Below, piece after piece: positions 1 through 5,120 of a stretch of DNA of 5,138 nucleotides (its first letter is position 1; each line of letters opens with the position of its first letter). A model generated the notes under the pieces. It saw only the letters and a program-made list of their open reading frames with translations, was not told the origin of the DNA and did no database searches. The translations under genes were made by a program, and so were the position numbers. Location of the stretch: the NCBI GenBank assembly GCA_946644025.1, contig CAMPCG010000232.1, forward strand, positions 1 to 5,138. Reading direction: 5' to 3'. The DNA comes from an uncultured Prevotellaceae bacterium. GTDB taxonomy: Bacteria; Bacteroidota; Bacteroidia; Bacteroidales; Bacteroidaceae.

Positions 1-207
1 CTCGACCGCAAGCTGCAGGAGCTGAACAGCGACTACGAGGCCAAGCGCTACAAGGACATCACCCTGCAGCCGCTGGAGATTGTCGTAGCCCGCCGGGGAC
101 TCTTCAACGACTGGCTGAAGTCGCGCGGCAAGCTGGGCGGACAGCACAAGGTGCCGCGACTGAGCAACAGCCGCGAGCACATAGACCAGCTGCTGGCCAT
201 GCAGTGA
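1..207 (+). CDS. GH3 auxin-responsive promoter family protein, C-terminal end (5' truncated by window)
   Basis: Only the last 68 residues are in the window; reading frame 1 is open from base 1 to a TGA at 205-207. The visible tail contains NSDYEAKRYKDI, then LQPLEIVVARRGLFNDWL, then KLGGQHKVPRLSN, and ends REHIDQLLAMQ. This pattern matches the C-terminal subdomain of bacterial GH3-family proteins as I know them from Bacteroidales, including the GGQHKVPRLSN motif that corresponds to the conserved QxKxPR-type end of plant GH3 enzymes. Plant GH3 proteins are ATP-dependent acyl-acid amido synthetases (adenylate-forming, cytoplasmic). The substrate of the bacterial members is not established, so no reaction is claimed. 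The catalytic ATP-binding region lies upstream of the window and cannot be checked. There is no clear terminator after the stop, so read-through towards cstA is possible. Confidence 0.87.
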   Translation, partial: LDRKLQELNSDYEAKRYKDITLQPLEIVVARRGLFNDWLKSRGKLGGQHKVPRLSNSREHIDQLLAMQ

Positions 208-240
208 GGGCGTTGGACGTTGGGTGGAATGTTCTGCGGC

Positions 241-310
241 TAACTCCAACACCACACCCACAGCACCCACACTACCCACCCATCACCCACAACTCACCCA
301 CGCCCCCCCT
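241..310. other. C/A-rich, nearly G-free tract in the cstA leader, with a G-quadruplex pattern on the minus strand
   Basis: The + strand here is built of irregular ACCCAC-type units and has only two G residues (263 and 302). CCC runs at 266-268, 275-277, 279-281 and 286-288 are separated by 6, 1 and 4 bases, so the minus strand fits the G3+N1-7 quadruplex pattern; further CCC runs lie at 257-259, 297-299 and 303-309. It sits between the GH3 stop and the cstA start and encodes nothing credible. Whether it has a role or is just low-complexity spacer is unknown. Confidence 0.6.
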
Positions 311-350
311 AAACATAAATTTATTACTTACAAAAAAAGATACCATCGCA

Positions 351-1844
351 ATGATCACATTCATGGTGAGCCTTTTGGCTCTTATTTTGGGCTATTTCCT
401 TTATGGCCGTTTTGTGGAGCACATGTTCGGTCCCGACAACCGCCCCACTCCAGCCCTGGCCAAGGCCGACGGTGTAGACTTCATCGTCCTGCCGGGATGG
501 AAGATTTTCATGATTCAGTTTCTCAACATTGCCGGCACAGGCCCCATCTTCGGTGCCATCATGGGCGCCAAGTTCGGCCCCGTGGCCTATCTGTGGATTG
601 TCCTGGGCTGCATCTTCGCAGGCGCCACCCACGACTACCTGTCGGGTATGCTCTCCGTGCGCCACGGCGGTGCCAACCTGCCTGAAATCATCGGCGACTA
701 CCTGGGCAACGCCACGAAGAAGGTGATGCTCGTCTTCTCCGTGTTCCTGCTCGTCATGGTGGGCGCGGTGTTCGTCTTCAGCCCGGCGAAGATTCTGGGC
801 GGACTGTGGGAGCCGCAGTTCGTGGTCGACAGCTGCGGAAAGTACTTCTTCTGGATTGTCGTCATCTTCATCTATTACCTCATCGCCACGATGATGCCCA
901 TCGACAAGATTATCGGCAAGATTTACCCGCTCTTTGCCTTCTCCCTGCTGTTCATGGCGGCAGCGCTGATGGTGGTGCTCTTCATCAAGATGCCCGACAT
1001 TCCCGAGCTGTGGGAGAGCGGCCTGGGCAACATGGGCGCCTCTGCCTTCGGCTCTACCGAGAGCGTCTTCCCCTGCCTGTTCATCACCATTGCCTGCGGA
1101 GCCATCAGCGGTTTCCATGCCACTCAGAGCCCGCTCATGGCCCGCTGCATGAAGAGCGAGAAGATGGGCCGCCCCATCTTCTACGGCGCCATGATTACCG
1201 AGGGCATCGTCGCCCTGATATGGGCCACCGTGGCCATGTACTTCTTCTACGACCAGCCCACTCCCGGCTATCTGCAGATTGCCGGCGGCGAGGCTGCCAT
1301 CAACGATGCCCCCTCGGTGGTGAACATCATCTGCAACGACTGGCTCGGCATCGTCGGCGGCGTGCTGGCCCTGCTCGGCGTGGTGGCAGCGCCCATCACC
1401 AGCGGCGACACCGCCCTGCGCAGCGGACGACTCATCCTGGCCGACTTCATCCACCTGGAGCAGAAGAGCATTCACAAGCGCCTCTACATCTGCGTGCCCA
1501 TGTTCCTCACCGTCATAGCCCTGCTCGTATGGCAGATGTCCAACCCCAAGGGCTTCGCGCTCATCTGGAGCTGGTTCGGATGGAGCAACCAGACGCTCTC
1601 CGTCTTCACCCTCTGGGCCATCACCGTCTATCTGGTGCTCAAGAAGAAGAACTACTGGGTGACGCTCATCCCCGCCCTCTTCATGACCACCGTCTGCATC
1701 ACTTTCCTCTTCTCCGTCCAGCTATTCAAGCTCGGCGACACCGCCGCGGGCCTCATCGCCGCCGCCACCCTGCTTGTATCGGCAGTGTGGTTCATTCTCT
1801 GGAAGCAGAAGAAATCGACAAGCAACAATATTAACAACAAATAA
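351..1844 (+). CDS. cstA: Carbon starvation protein CstA-family transporter (short form)
   Basis: The product is a 497-residue polytopic inner-membrane protein. Family signatures are clear: NIAGTGPIFGAIMGAKFGP at 59-77, GATHDYLSGMLSVRHGG at 91-107, SGFHATQSPLMARCMKSE at 253-270, SGDTALRSGRL at 351-361, and WSWFGWSNQTLS at 406-417, equivalent to the LWPLFGxxNQ motif of the C-terminal five-helix part. I see about 12 hydrophobic segments, the first at 1-18 and the last at about 464-484, then a Lys/Asn-rich tail. Characterised relatives are E. coli CstA and BtsT (about 700 residues), which import peptides or pyruvate; this protein is much shorter, as is usual in Bacteroidota, and its substrate cannot be read from sequence. 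The start at 351 is chosen because it begins directly at the first membrane segment; the frame stays open to a GTG at 204, but that extension overlaps the GH3 stop and encodes low-complexity sequence. There is no Shine-Dalgarno site, only an A/T-rich leader. A start at 363 is the alternative. The barrel gene follows after 3 bp. Confidence 0.93.
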   Translation: MITFMVSLLALILGYFLYGRFVEHMFGPDNRPTPALAKADGVDFIVLPGWKIFMIQFLNIAGTGPIFGAIMGAKFGPVAYLWIVLGCIFAGATHDYLSGMLSVRHGGANLPEIIGDYLGNATKKVMLVFSVFLLVMVGAVFVFSPAKILGGLWEPQFVVDSCGKYFFWIVVIFIYYLIATMMPIDKIIGKIYPLFAFSLLFMAAALMVVLFIKMPDIPELWESGLGNMGASAFGSTESVFPCLFITIACGAISGFHATQSPLMARCMKSEKMGRPIFYGAMITEGIVALIWATVAMYFFYDQPTPGYLQIAGGEAAINDAPSVVNIICNDWLGIVGGVLALLGVVAAPITSGDTALRSGRLILADFIHLEQKSIHKRLYICVPMFLTVIALLVWQMSNPKGFALIWSWFGWSNQTLSVFTLWAITVYLVLKKKNYWVTLIPALFMTTVCITFLFSVQLFKLGDTAAGLIAAATLLVSAVWFILWKQKKSTSNNINNK

Positions 1845-1847
1845 ATT

Positions 1848-2366
1848 ATGAAAAAGTTCCTCCTTATCCTTTTCTGCGGGCTGCTGACCACGCTGGCCGG
1901 CCACGCGCAGAGCCCCCAAGAGATTGTTCCGCCCTTCGCCAAGGACAAAATCTACGTGGGCGCCAGCCTTACCGGCCTTGGCCTGAACTACAACAGCAAC
2001 GAGAAGTGGCACCTGGGCATCGACGCCCGTGGCGGCTGGTTCTTCAACGACGACTGGCTGCTGCTGGGCACACTGGGCATCGACACCCGCTACCACAACT
2101 ACGACACGTTCACCCTTGGCGCCGGCGTGCGCTATTACATCGAGCAGAACGGCCTCTACCTCGGTGCAGGCGCCAACTACGTTCACGTGGTGGGCATCGA
2201 CGACTTCCGCCCCACGGTGCAGGTGGGCTACGCCTACTTCCTCAACGGCACGGTGACCATAGAGCCCGAGGTCTACTACAGCCAGAGCTTCAAGAACCAC
2301 TCCGACTTCAGCGGCTTCGGCGTGAGGGTGGGCATCGGCCTCTACTTCAACGAGCTGTTCAAGTAA
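1848..2366 (+). CDS. Small outer-membrane beta-barrel protein, function unknown
   Basis: The product has 172 residues. Residues 1-20 form a signal peptide (KK, hydrophobic core, then AGHA before Q21), cleaved by signal peptidase I. The mature part of about 152 residues is rich in Gly and aromatics and alternates polar with hydrophobic residues. I count about eight candidate strands, roughly 34-47, 53-62, 68-80, 87-98, 102-113, 121-131, 136-146 and 154-167, the last being VGIGLYF, a typical barrel-closing strand. Size and strand count fit an eight-stranded OmpX/OmpW/OmpA-N-like barrel, but I do not recognise a named family. Cys10 lies within the signal core and does not make a lipobox. The ATG at 1848 follows the cstA stop by 3 bp (TAA ATT ATG), so co-transcription with cstA is likely and translation may be coupled. 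A joint role, such as outer-membrane passage of the CstA substrate, is only suggested by position. Confidence 0.85.
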   Translation: MKKFLLILFCGLLTTLAGHAQSPQEIVPPFAKDKIYVGASLTGLGLNYNSNEKWHLGIDARGGWFFNDDWLLLGTLGIDTRYHNYDTFTLGAGVRYYIEQNGLYLGAGANYVHVVGIDDFRPTVQVGYAYFLNGTVTIEPEVYYSQSFKNHSDFSGFGVRVGIGLYFNELFK

Positions 2367-2383
2367 AGATAGTCAAACATCAG

Positions 2384-2621
2384 TGTCCGGGGACACGGCC
2401 TGAAAGGCCAATAAGCAGTCAGCCCAGGGCAGCGCCCTGGGTATAGGTCCGTGACGGGAAAAACGCCCTGCAAGGGCAAAAGCGTTAAAAATCAATGCTT
2501 TTGCCCTTGTAGGGCGAATTTACTTCCATCGCTTCCCCCGGGGCGCTGCCCTGGGCTGACTGCTTATTGGCCTTTCAGGCCGTTTCTCTTTCAGGCCGAG
2601 CGCAGGCCGTGTCCTCGGACA
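2384..2621. repeat. Nested long inverted repeat, REP/BIME-like intergenic element
   Basis: This element of 238 bp forms three nested stems. The outer stem is 2384-2402 with 2603-2621 (18 of 19 complementary, one G-T). The main stem is 2396-2437 with 2541-2582 (42 of 42). The inner stem is 2464-2483 with 2497-2516 (19 of 20 plus a G-T), around a 13-nt loop at 2484-2496. Outer and main stems share 2396-2402, so those bases must choose between partners. Each arm also contains small self-palindromes: TGTCCGGGGACA, GGCCTGAAAGGCC, CCCAGGGCAGCGCCCTGGG and GCCCTGCAAGGGC. Such chained palindromes are familiar to me from Bacteroides/Prevotella intergenic DNA, but copy number cannot be checked here. No protein is encoded; open frames across it are spurious. 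In RNA it would fold very stably and could end or protect the cstA-barrel transcript, though no U-run follows the inner stem. Confidence 0.9.
2572..2598 (+). repeat. Direct repeat CTTTCAGGCCG x2 inside the right arm of the inverted repeat
   Basis: CTTTCAGGCCG occurs at 2572-2582 and 2588-2598 with a period of 16, and CAGGCCG recurs a third time at 2603-2609. The left arm has a single equivalent (CGGCCTG, 2396-2402). The extra bases 2583-2602 make the right arm about 20 nt longer than the left and break what would otherwise be a continuous outer stem. Confidence 0.8.
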
Positions 2622-2647
2622 ACAATAATTGTTAAATAGCCACCCCG

Positions 2648-2706
2648 TGGTGCAGTCTTTGGTCATTTTTTGCACCTTAAAAATGGAACACCAATCGACT
2701 GCACCA
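2648..2706 (+). promoter_or_regulatory. Imperfect hairpin directly in front of the CotH-like start codon
   Basis: TGGTGCAGTC (2648-2657) pairs perfectly with GACTGCACCA (2697-2706). Inside that, TTGGT (2659-2663) pairs with ACCAA (2690-2694), and CATTTTT (2664-2670) pairs with AAAAATG (2679-2685), leaving an 8-nt loop TGCACCTT. This gives 22 base pairs in one hairpin, with a T/TC mismatch and a GAAC bulge, ending 2 nt before the ATG at 2709. The loop contains TGCACC (2671-2676), which can also pair with GGTGCA (2649-2654), so an alternative fold exists. If transcribed, it would cover the translation initiation region. The pairing is seen; the regulatory role is inference. Confidence 0.55.
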
Positions 2707-2708
2707 TT

Positions 2709-4508
2709 ATGGGAAAGACACTTCACTTCATTTCGGTCCTCTCCGTCCTCCTGTCTCTTCTGCCGGCCGGCGCCTCGGCCCAGAGCGACTTTGAGCGGGC
2801 AGTGGCGGAGAGAGGCTACGCTCCTGTCGTGGCCGACCTGAGCGACTTTGAGCGCATCTGTATCGACGAGCCCCGCCTGGCCCTGGTCAACCTTACCGGC
2901 TTCAGCTCCATGCCTGATAGGAAGACCACCACCGTGAAAGGCTACATGGAGGTGTACGACGGCAACGGCGTCTATTTCCGCAAGCCCGTCGCCCTTTCAG
3001 GCCAGGGCGGATACACCATCCGCTTCCCCAAGAAGAACTTTGTGTGCCACTTCACCGACGCCCAGTGGAACGAGGACGGCGGCGCAGAGCTGAAGATAGG
3101 CCAGTGGGTGGGGCAGGACGCCTTCCACTTCAAGGCCTTCTACACCGACTTCACCCGCGGGCTGGGCGAGGTGGGTTACAAGCTCTTCAGCCAGATGGTG
3201 GCCGACCGCCGGCCCTACTGGGAGCGCGGCGGCTATTACCGCGACAGCGCCGCCCGCTGCTTCCCCGACGGGTTCCCCTGCGCCGTCTACCTGGGCGGAC
3301 GCTTCTACGGCATATTCGCATGGCAGCTGAAGAAGCACCGTAAGAACATGAACCAGCTGAAAGACTGCGACGCACACATACACCTCGACGGCAACCTGCG
3401 CGACGACTACATCTTCCGCGGAAAAATCAGCTGGAGCCAGTTCGAGGTGCGCACTCCCCGTAAGCTCTACGGCTACCGAGGGGCCGTCTACAACGGCAAC
3501 TACCCCTGCGAGCTTATCGACGAGACGAGCGACGGCTACGACCTGCCCGCCGACCCCGCCGACATACGCGCTGCCAAGCAGCTCAGCGCCAAGGTCAAGC
3601 GCCACATCGTCGACATGAGCAGGTACTGGGACGAGCTGCGGGCCATGGAGCAGGACGGCGCCGACACCGCGGCCATGCGCCGCGAGATAGAGCGCCGGTA
3701 CGACATTGAGGCGCTCATAGACTACGCCGTGCACTATTACTTCACCCGCAACGGCGACGGTACGCTCAAGAACTGGCAGTGGTTCACCTACGACGGGCGA
3801 CGGTGGGCCGTCACGCCCTACGACCTCGACCAGACCTTCGGCATCGGACTCTACGGAAACATAGAGCCGCCCCACCGGCCCCTCGACCGCCTCACCTCAG
3901 GACCCTTCTACTGGACCGACCGCTACTATGCCGACGACATAGCCCGCCGCTACGCCGAGCTGCGGGCGGCCCGCGTGCTCGACTATGTCAACGTCACCAC
4001 CCTCATCGACGACTGGTGCGGGCGCGTAGGCAGCGACCTCTACCTGCAGGAAGAGCAGCGATGGGCCGCCAGCCCCTGCTACAGCGACGCCCAGTGTAAC
4101 ACGGGGTGGGAGAGCGTAGGTCTGGACGACCCCGAGTACTGGCTCTCGGGGCAGGGCAATTACGACCCAAACCACACCTACCAGGCGGGCGACGTCTGCT
4201 GGCTGGAAGGCCGCTTGTGGCGCGCCACAGCCACCGTAAGAGCCGTAAGGCCCTTCCTCGTCAATGCCAACAGGGACAGCATGGAGCGCCTCTGCTCGTG
4301 GGTGCAGGGCCGAATAGACTTCCTCGATGCCTGCTTCGCCTACGACGACGGCGCGCAGCGCGTCGACAATCCCGTCCTCGACTCTTCCACCAACCGCCTG
4401 CAGGCCATCTACACCCTCGGCGGCCTCAGGGTAGACGCTCCCACGCCGGGACGCACCTACATCTTCCGCTACACCGACGGCACATCGCGCAAGGTCGTGG
4501 TGAGGTAG
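2709..4508 (+). CDS. Secreted CotH-kinase-family protein with carbohydrate-binding-like insert and C-terminal sorting-like tail
   Basis: The product has 599 residues. Residues 1-24 form a signal peptide ending ASA before Q25, so the protein is exported and not a lipoprotein. CotH-family features are FPKKNF at 106-111, a YLGGRFYGIFAWQLKK segment at 194-209, DYAVHYYFTRNGDG plus KNW at 338-356, and VTPYDLDQTFG at 368-378, matching the family's acidic DxDxTFG-type active-site motif. CotH of Bacillus is an atypical protein kinase for spore-coat proteins; the role of Bacteroidota homologues is unknown. Residues about 465-514 (YDPNHTYQAGDVCWLEGRLWRA in the middle) resemble a CBM5/12 chitin-binding-type module, placed before the closing helix SMERLCSWVQGRIDFLDACF at 524-543. 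The tail at 562-599 (IYTLGGLRV, then PGRTYIFRYTDG, then RKVVVR) resembles Bacteroidota C-terminal secretion tails. The ATG at 2709 is chosen because it starts the signal peptide; the frame opens 13 codons earlier only at a TTG. The gene is isolated by repeats on both sides. Confidence 0.85.
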   Translation: MGKTLHFISVLSVLLSLLPAGASAQSDFERAVAERGYAPVVADLSDFERICIDEPRLALVNLTGFSSMPDRKTTTVKGYMEVYDGNGVYFRKPVALSGQGGYTIRFPKKNFVCHFTDAQWNEDGGAELKIGQWVGQDAFHFKAFYTDFTRGLGEVGYKLFSQMVADRRPYWERGGYYRDSAARCFPDGFPCAVYLGGRFYGIFAWQLKKHRKNMNQLKDCDAHIHLDGNLRDDYIFRGKISWSQFEVRTPRKLYGYRGAVYNGNYPCELIDETSDGYDLPADPADIRAAKQLSAKVKRHIVDMSRYWDELRAMEQDGADTAAMRREIERRYDIEALIDYAVHYYFTRNGDGTLKNWQWFTYDGRRWAVTPYDLDQTFGIGLYGNIEPPHRPLDRLTSGPFYWTDRYYADDIARRYAELRAARVLDYVNVTTLIDDWCGRVGSDLYLQEEQRWAASPCYSDAQCNTGWESVGLDDPEYWLSGQGNYDPNHTYQAGDVCWLEGRLWRATATVRAVRPFLVNANRDSMERLCSWVQGRIDFLDACFAYDDGAQRVDNPVLDSSTNRLQAIYTLGGLRVDAPTPGRTYIFRYTDGTSRKVVVR

Positions 4509-4515
4509 GCGCGCC

Positions 4516-4546
4516 GACAGCGGAGGAGGATTCCCCCTCCGCTGTC
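4516..4546 (+). terminator. Stem-loop 7 bp after the CotH-like stop codon
   Basis: GACAGCGGAGG (4516-4526) pairs perfectly with CCTCCGCTGTC (4536-4546); two further G-C pairs are possible inside after an A-C mismatch, leaving an ATT loop. Position right after the stop suggests a transcription end or mRNA-stabilising hairpin. There is no T-run after it (ATCGCACTGTTTCG follows), so it is not a canonical intrinsic terminator. Confidence 0.55.
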
Positions 4547-4609
4547 ATCGCACTGTTTCGCGTGGATTTGATTATTCATACATATCCTCTGGAACCGCAA
4601 AGCGATCAT

Positions 4610-4653
4610 ACAAAAACAGATAAAAACAACAAAAACAAAGGAAAACAAATAAA
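4610..4653. other. A-rich tract in gene-free DNA
   Basis: 33 of 44 bases are A, in units such as AAAAACA, with almost no T. It differs sharply in composition from the GC-rich gene before it and the C/G-rich repeats after it. It resembles the A-rich leaders seen before Bacteroidota start codons, but no credible open frame follows. It may be a relic leader or simple spacer. Confidence 0.5.
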
Positions 4654-4713
4654 GGCTTGTTCTACAAATAAGGAAACAGGTCGCCCCTCGCCCCTTCCCT
4701 TTAGAGGCGGGGA

Positions 4714-4771
4714 TGTCCGCCGCTCACCCCTCCATGAATGAAGGGTAAGGGTGTCCGCCGCTCACCCCTCC
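4714..4771 (+). repeat. 20-bp direct repeat, period 38
   Basis: TGTCCGCCGCTCACCCCTCC occurs at 4714-4733 and again, identical, at 4752-4771. The 18-bp gap contains GAATGAAGGGTAAGGG. The second copy runs straight into the CCCC/GGGG stem-loop of the following element, whereas the first copy is interrupted by ATGAATG where that stem would begin, so the pair looks like a partial tandem duplication of the element's left border. Confidence 0.85.
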
Positions 4772-4787
4772 CCTCCAAGGGGAGGGG
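4765..4787. repeat. Perfect C/G stem-loop overlapping the left terminal repeat
   Basis: CCCCTCCCCT (4765-4774) pairs with AGGGGAGGGG (4778-4787) around the loop CCA. It is the short palindrome at the left border of the MITE-like element; its right half is also the first 10 bases of the element's terminal inverted repeat, so those bases can pair locally or with the far end at 5051-5060. Confidence 0.8.
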
Positions 4788-5060
4788 CTGGGGAAGGGGT
4801 GCGCCTTCATCTCCACCCATTATACTAACCTACATTATTCATACTTCAGTTTCATTCTTCCAGTGATCCCGCGCTGGGTAGGGAATCTCGCTTGTCTAAT
4901 TCCGCACACCTGAATATCGGAATTAGACAAGCGAGATTCCCTACACCGGCGGTGTACTGGCGCTTGATGGAGGTAAGGATATGAATAATGTAGGCTAAAT
5001 CTATTGTAATACAAGCAATTAGCTCACCACGCGGCACACCCCTCCCCCAGCCCCTCCCCT
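4778..5060. mobile_element. MITE-like non-coding element of 283 bp with terminal and nested inverted repeats
   Basis: Terminal repeats 4778-4805 and 5033-5060 are inverted copies, 26 of 28 identical (units AGGGGAGGGGCTGGGG then AGGGGTG then GCC). Inside lie a 15-of-15 stem, 4829-4843 with 4980-4994 (CCTACATTATTCATA), a short CCAGT/ACTGG pair (4860-4864 with 4956-4960), and a perfect 27-bp hairpin at 4878-4944. Left and right spacers between the 15-bp stem and the hairpin are nearly equal (34 and 35 nt). No transposase or credible protein is encoded; an 89-codon minus-strand frame across it is made of repeat sequence. No target-site duplication is obvious. The layout fits a non-autonomous palindromic element moved in trans, or a large REP/BIME cluster; the mobile label is inference. 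Confidence 0.65.
4878..4944. repeat. Perfect 27-bp hairpin with 13-nt loop at the core of the element
   Basis: Bases 4878-4904 (GTAGGGAATCTCGCTTG and on to CCG) are exactly complementary to 4918-4944; the loop CACACCTGAATAT is 4905-4917. Immediately outside, ACACC (4943-4947) and GGTGT (4951-4955) form a small 5-bp hairpin with a GGC loop, which competes for the two outermost bases. The stem is long enough for RNase III-type processing or cruciform formation, but no use is shown by the sequence. Confidence 0.92.
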
Positions 5061-5105
5061 CAAACTTTTCTTTATACACATCTTGGCCCAACGTTTGCGC
5101 AGCCT

Positions 5106-5120
5106 TGCCCCGTAGGGGCA
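5106..5120. repeat. Short palindrome TGCCCCGTAGGGGCA, probable edge of another intergenic repeat
   Basis: A 6-bp perfect stem (TGCCCC with GGGGCA) closes a 3-nt GTA loop. It has the same design as GCCCTTGTAGGGC at 2503-2515 in the other repeat element: a G/C stem of five or six bases around a G/T/A loop. It is followed by GATAGGGGTAGCCAGCC up to the window end, so a partner arm may lie beyond. Bases 5061-5138 contain no gene that I can support. Confidence 0.5.

Noticed and set aside
316..323. TAAATTTA as a -7 element for cstA
   Set aside because: It is close to TAnnTTTG, but no TTTG lies at the right distance upstream; the C-rich tract is there instead.
204..350. GTG-initiated N-terminal extension of cstA (49 extra residues)
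   Set aside because: It overlaps the GH3 stop, encodes Pro/Thr/His low-complexity sequence from the C-rich tract, and the normal CstA N-terminal membrane segment begins at the ATG at 351.
324..1475. 383-codon minus-strand open frame antisense to cstA
   Set aside because: Composition is His/Glu/Asp/Gly-rich with no recognisable fold, a typical antisense shadow of a GC-rich gene whose + strand product is clearly CstA.
1875..1880. Lipoprotein signal in the barrel protein (Cys10)
   Set aside because: The cysteine is in the middle of the hydrophobic core without the lipobox small residues before it, and a good signal peptidase I site follows at residue 20.
1722..2300. 192-codon minus-strand frame across the cstA end and the barrel gene
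   Set aside because: It spans two real genes and has a biased Val/Ala/Glu composition; it is a shadow of the + strand coding.
2451..2639. 62-codon + frame over the nested inverted repeat
   Set aside because: It translates the repeat arms (the PLPGADCLLAF style of peptide) and no initiation signal precedes it.
2658..2685. Bacteroidota-type promoter (TTTG at 2658-2661 and a TAnnTTTG-like TAAAAATG at 2678-2685)
   Set aside because: Only 4 of 6 bases of the -7 element match and the 16-base gap is shorter than the usual 19-21; it also lies within the hairpin, so it is too weak to annotate.
2631..2706. Integron attC site (GTTAAAT at 2631-2637 near an imperfect hairpin of about 59 bases)
   Set aside because: The GTTAAAT is outside the hairpin and there is no complementary RYYYAAC at the other end, nor any integrase or cassette context.
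2997..3875. 292-codon minus-strand frame inside the CotH-like gene
   Set aside because: It is antisense to a clear CotH-family domain and has no recognisable motif.
2384..5060. CRISPR array
   Set aside because: The repeats are inverted and nested with no regular spacers, and no cas gene is present.
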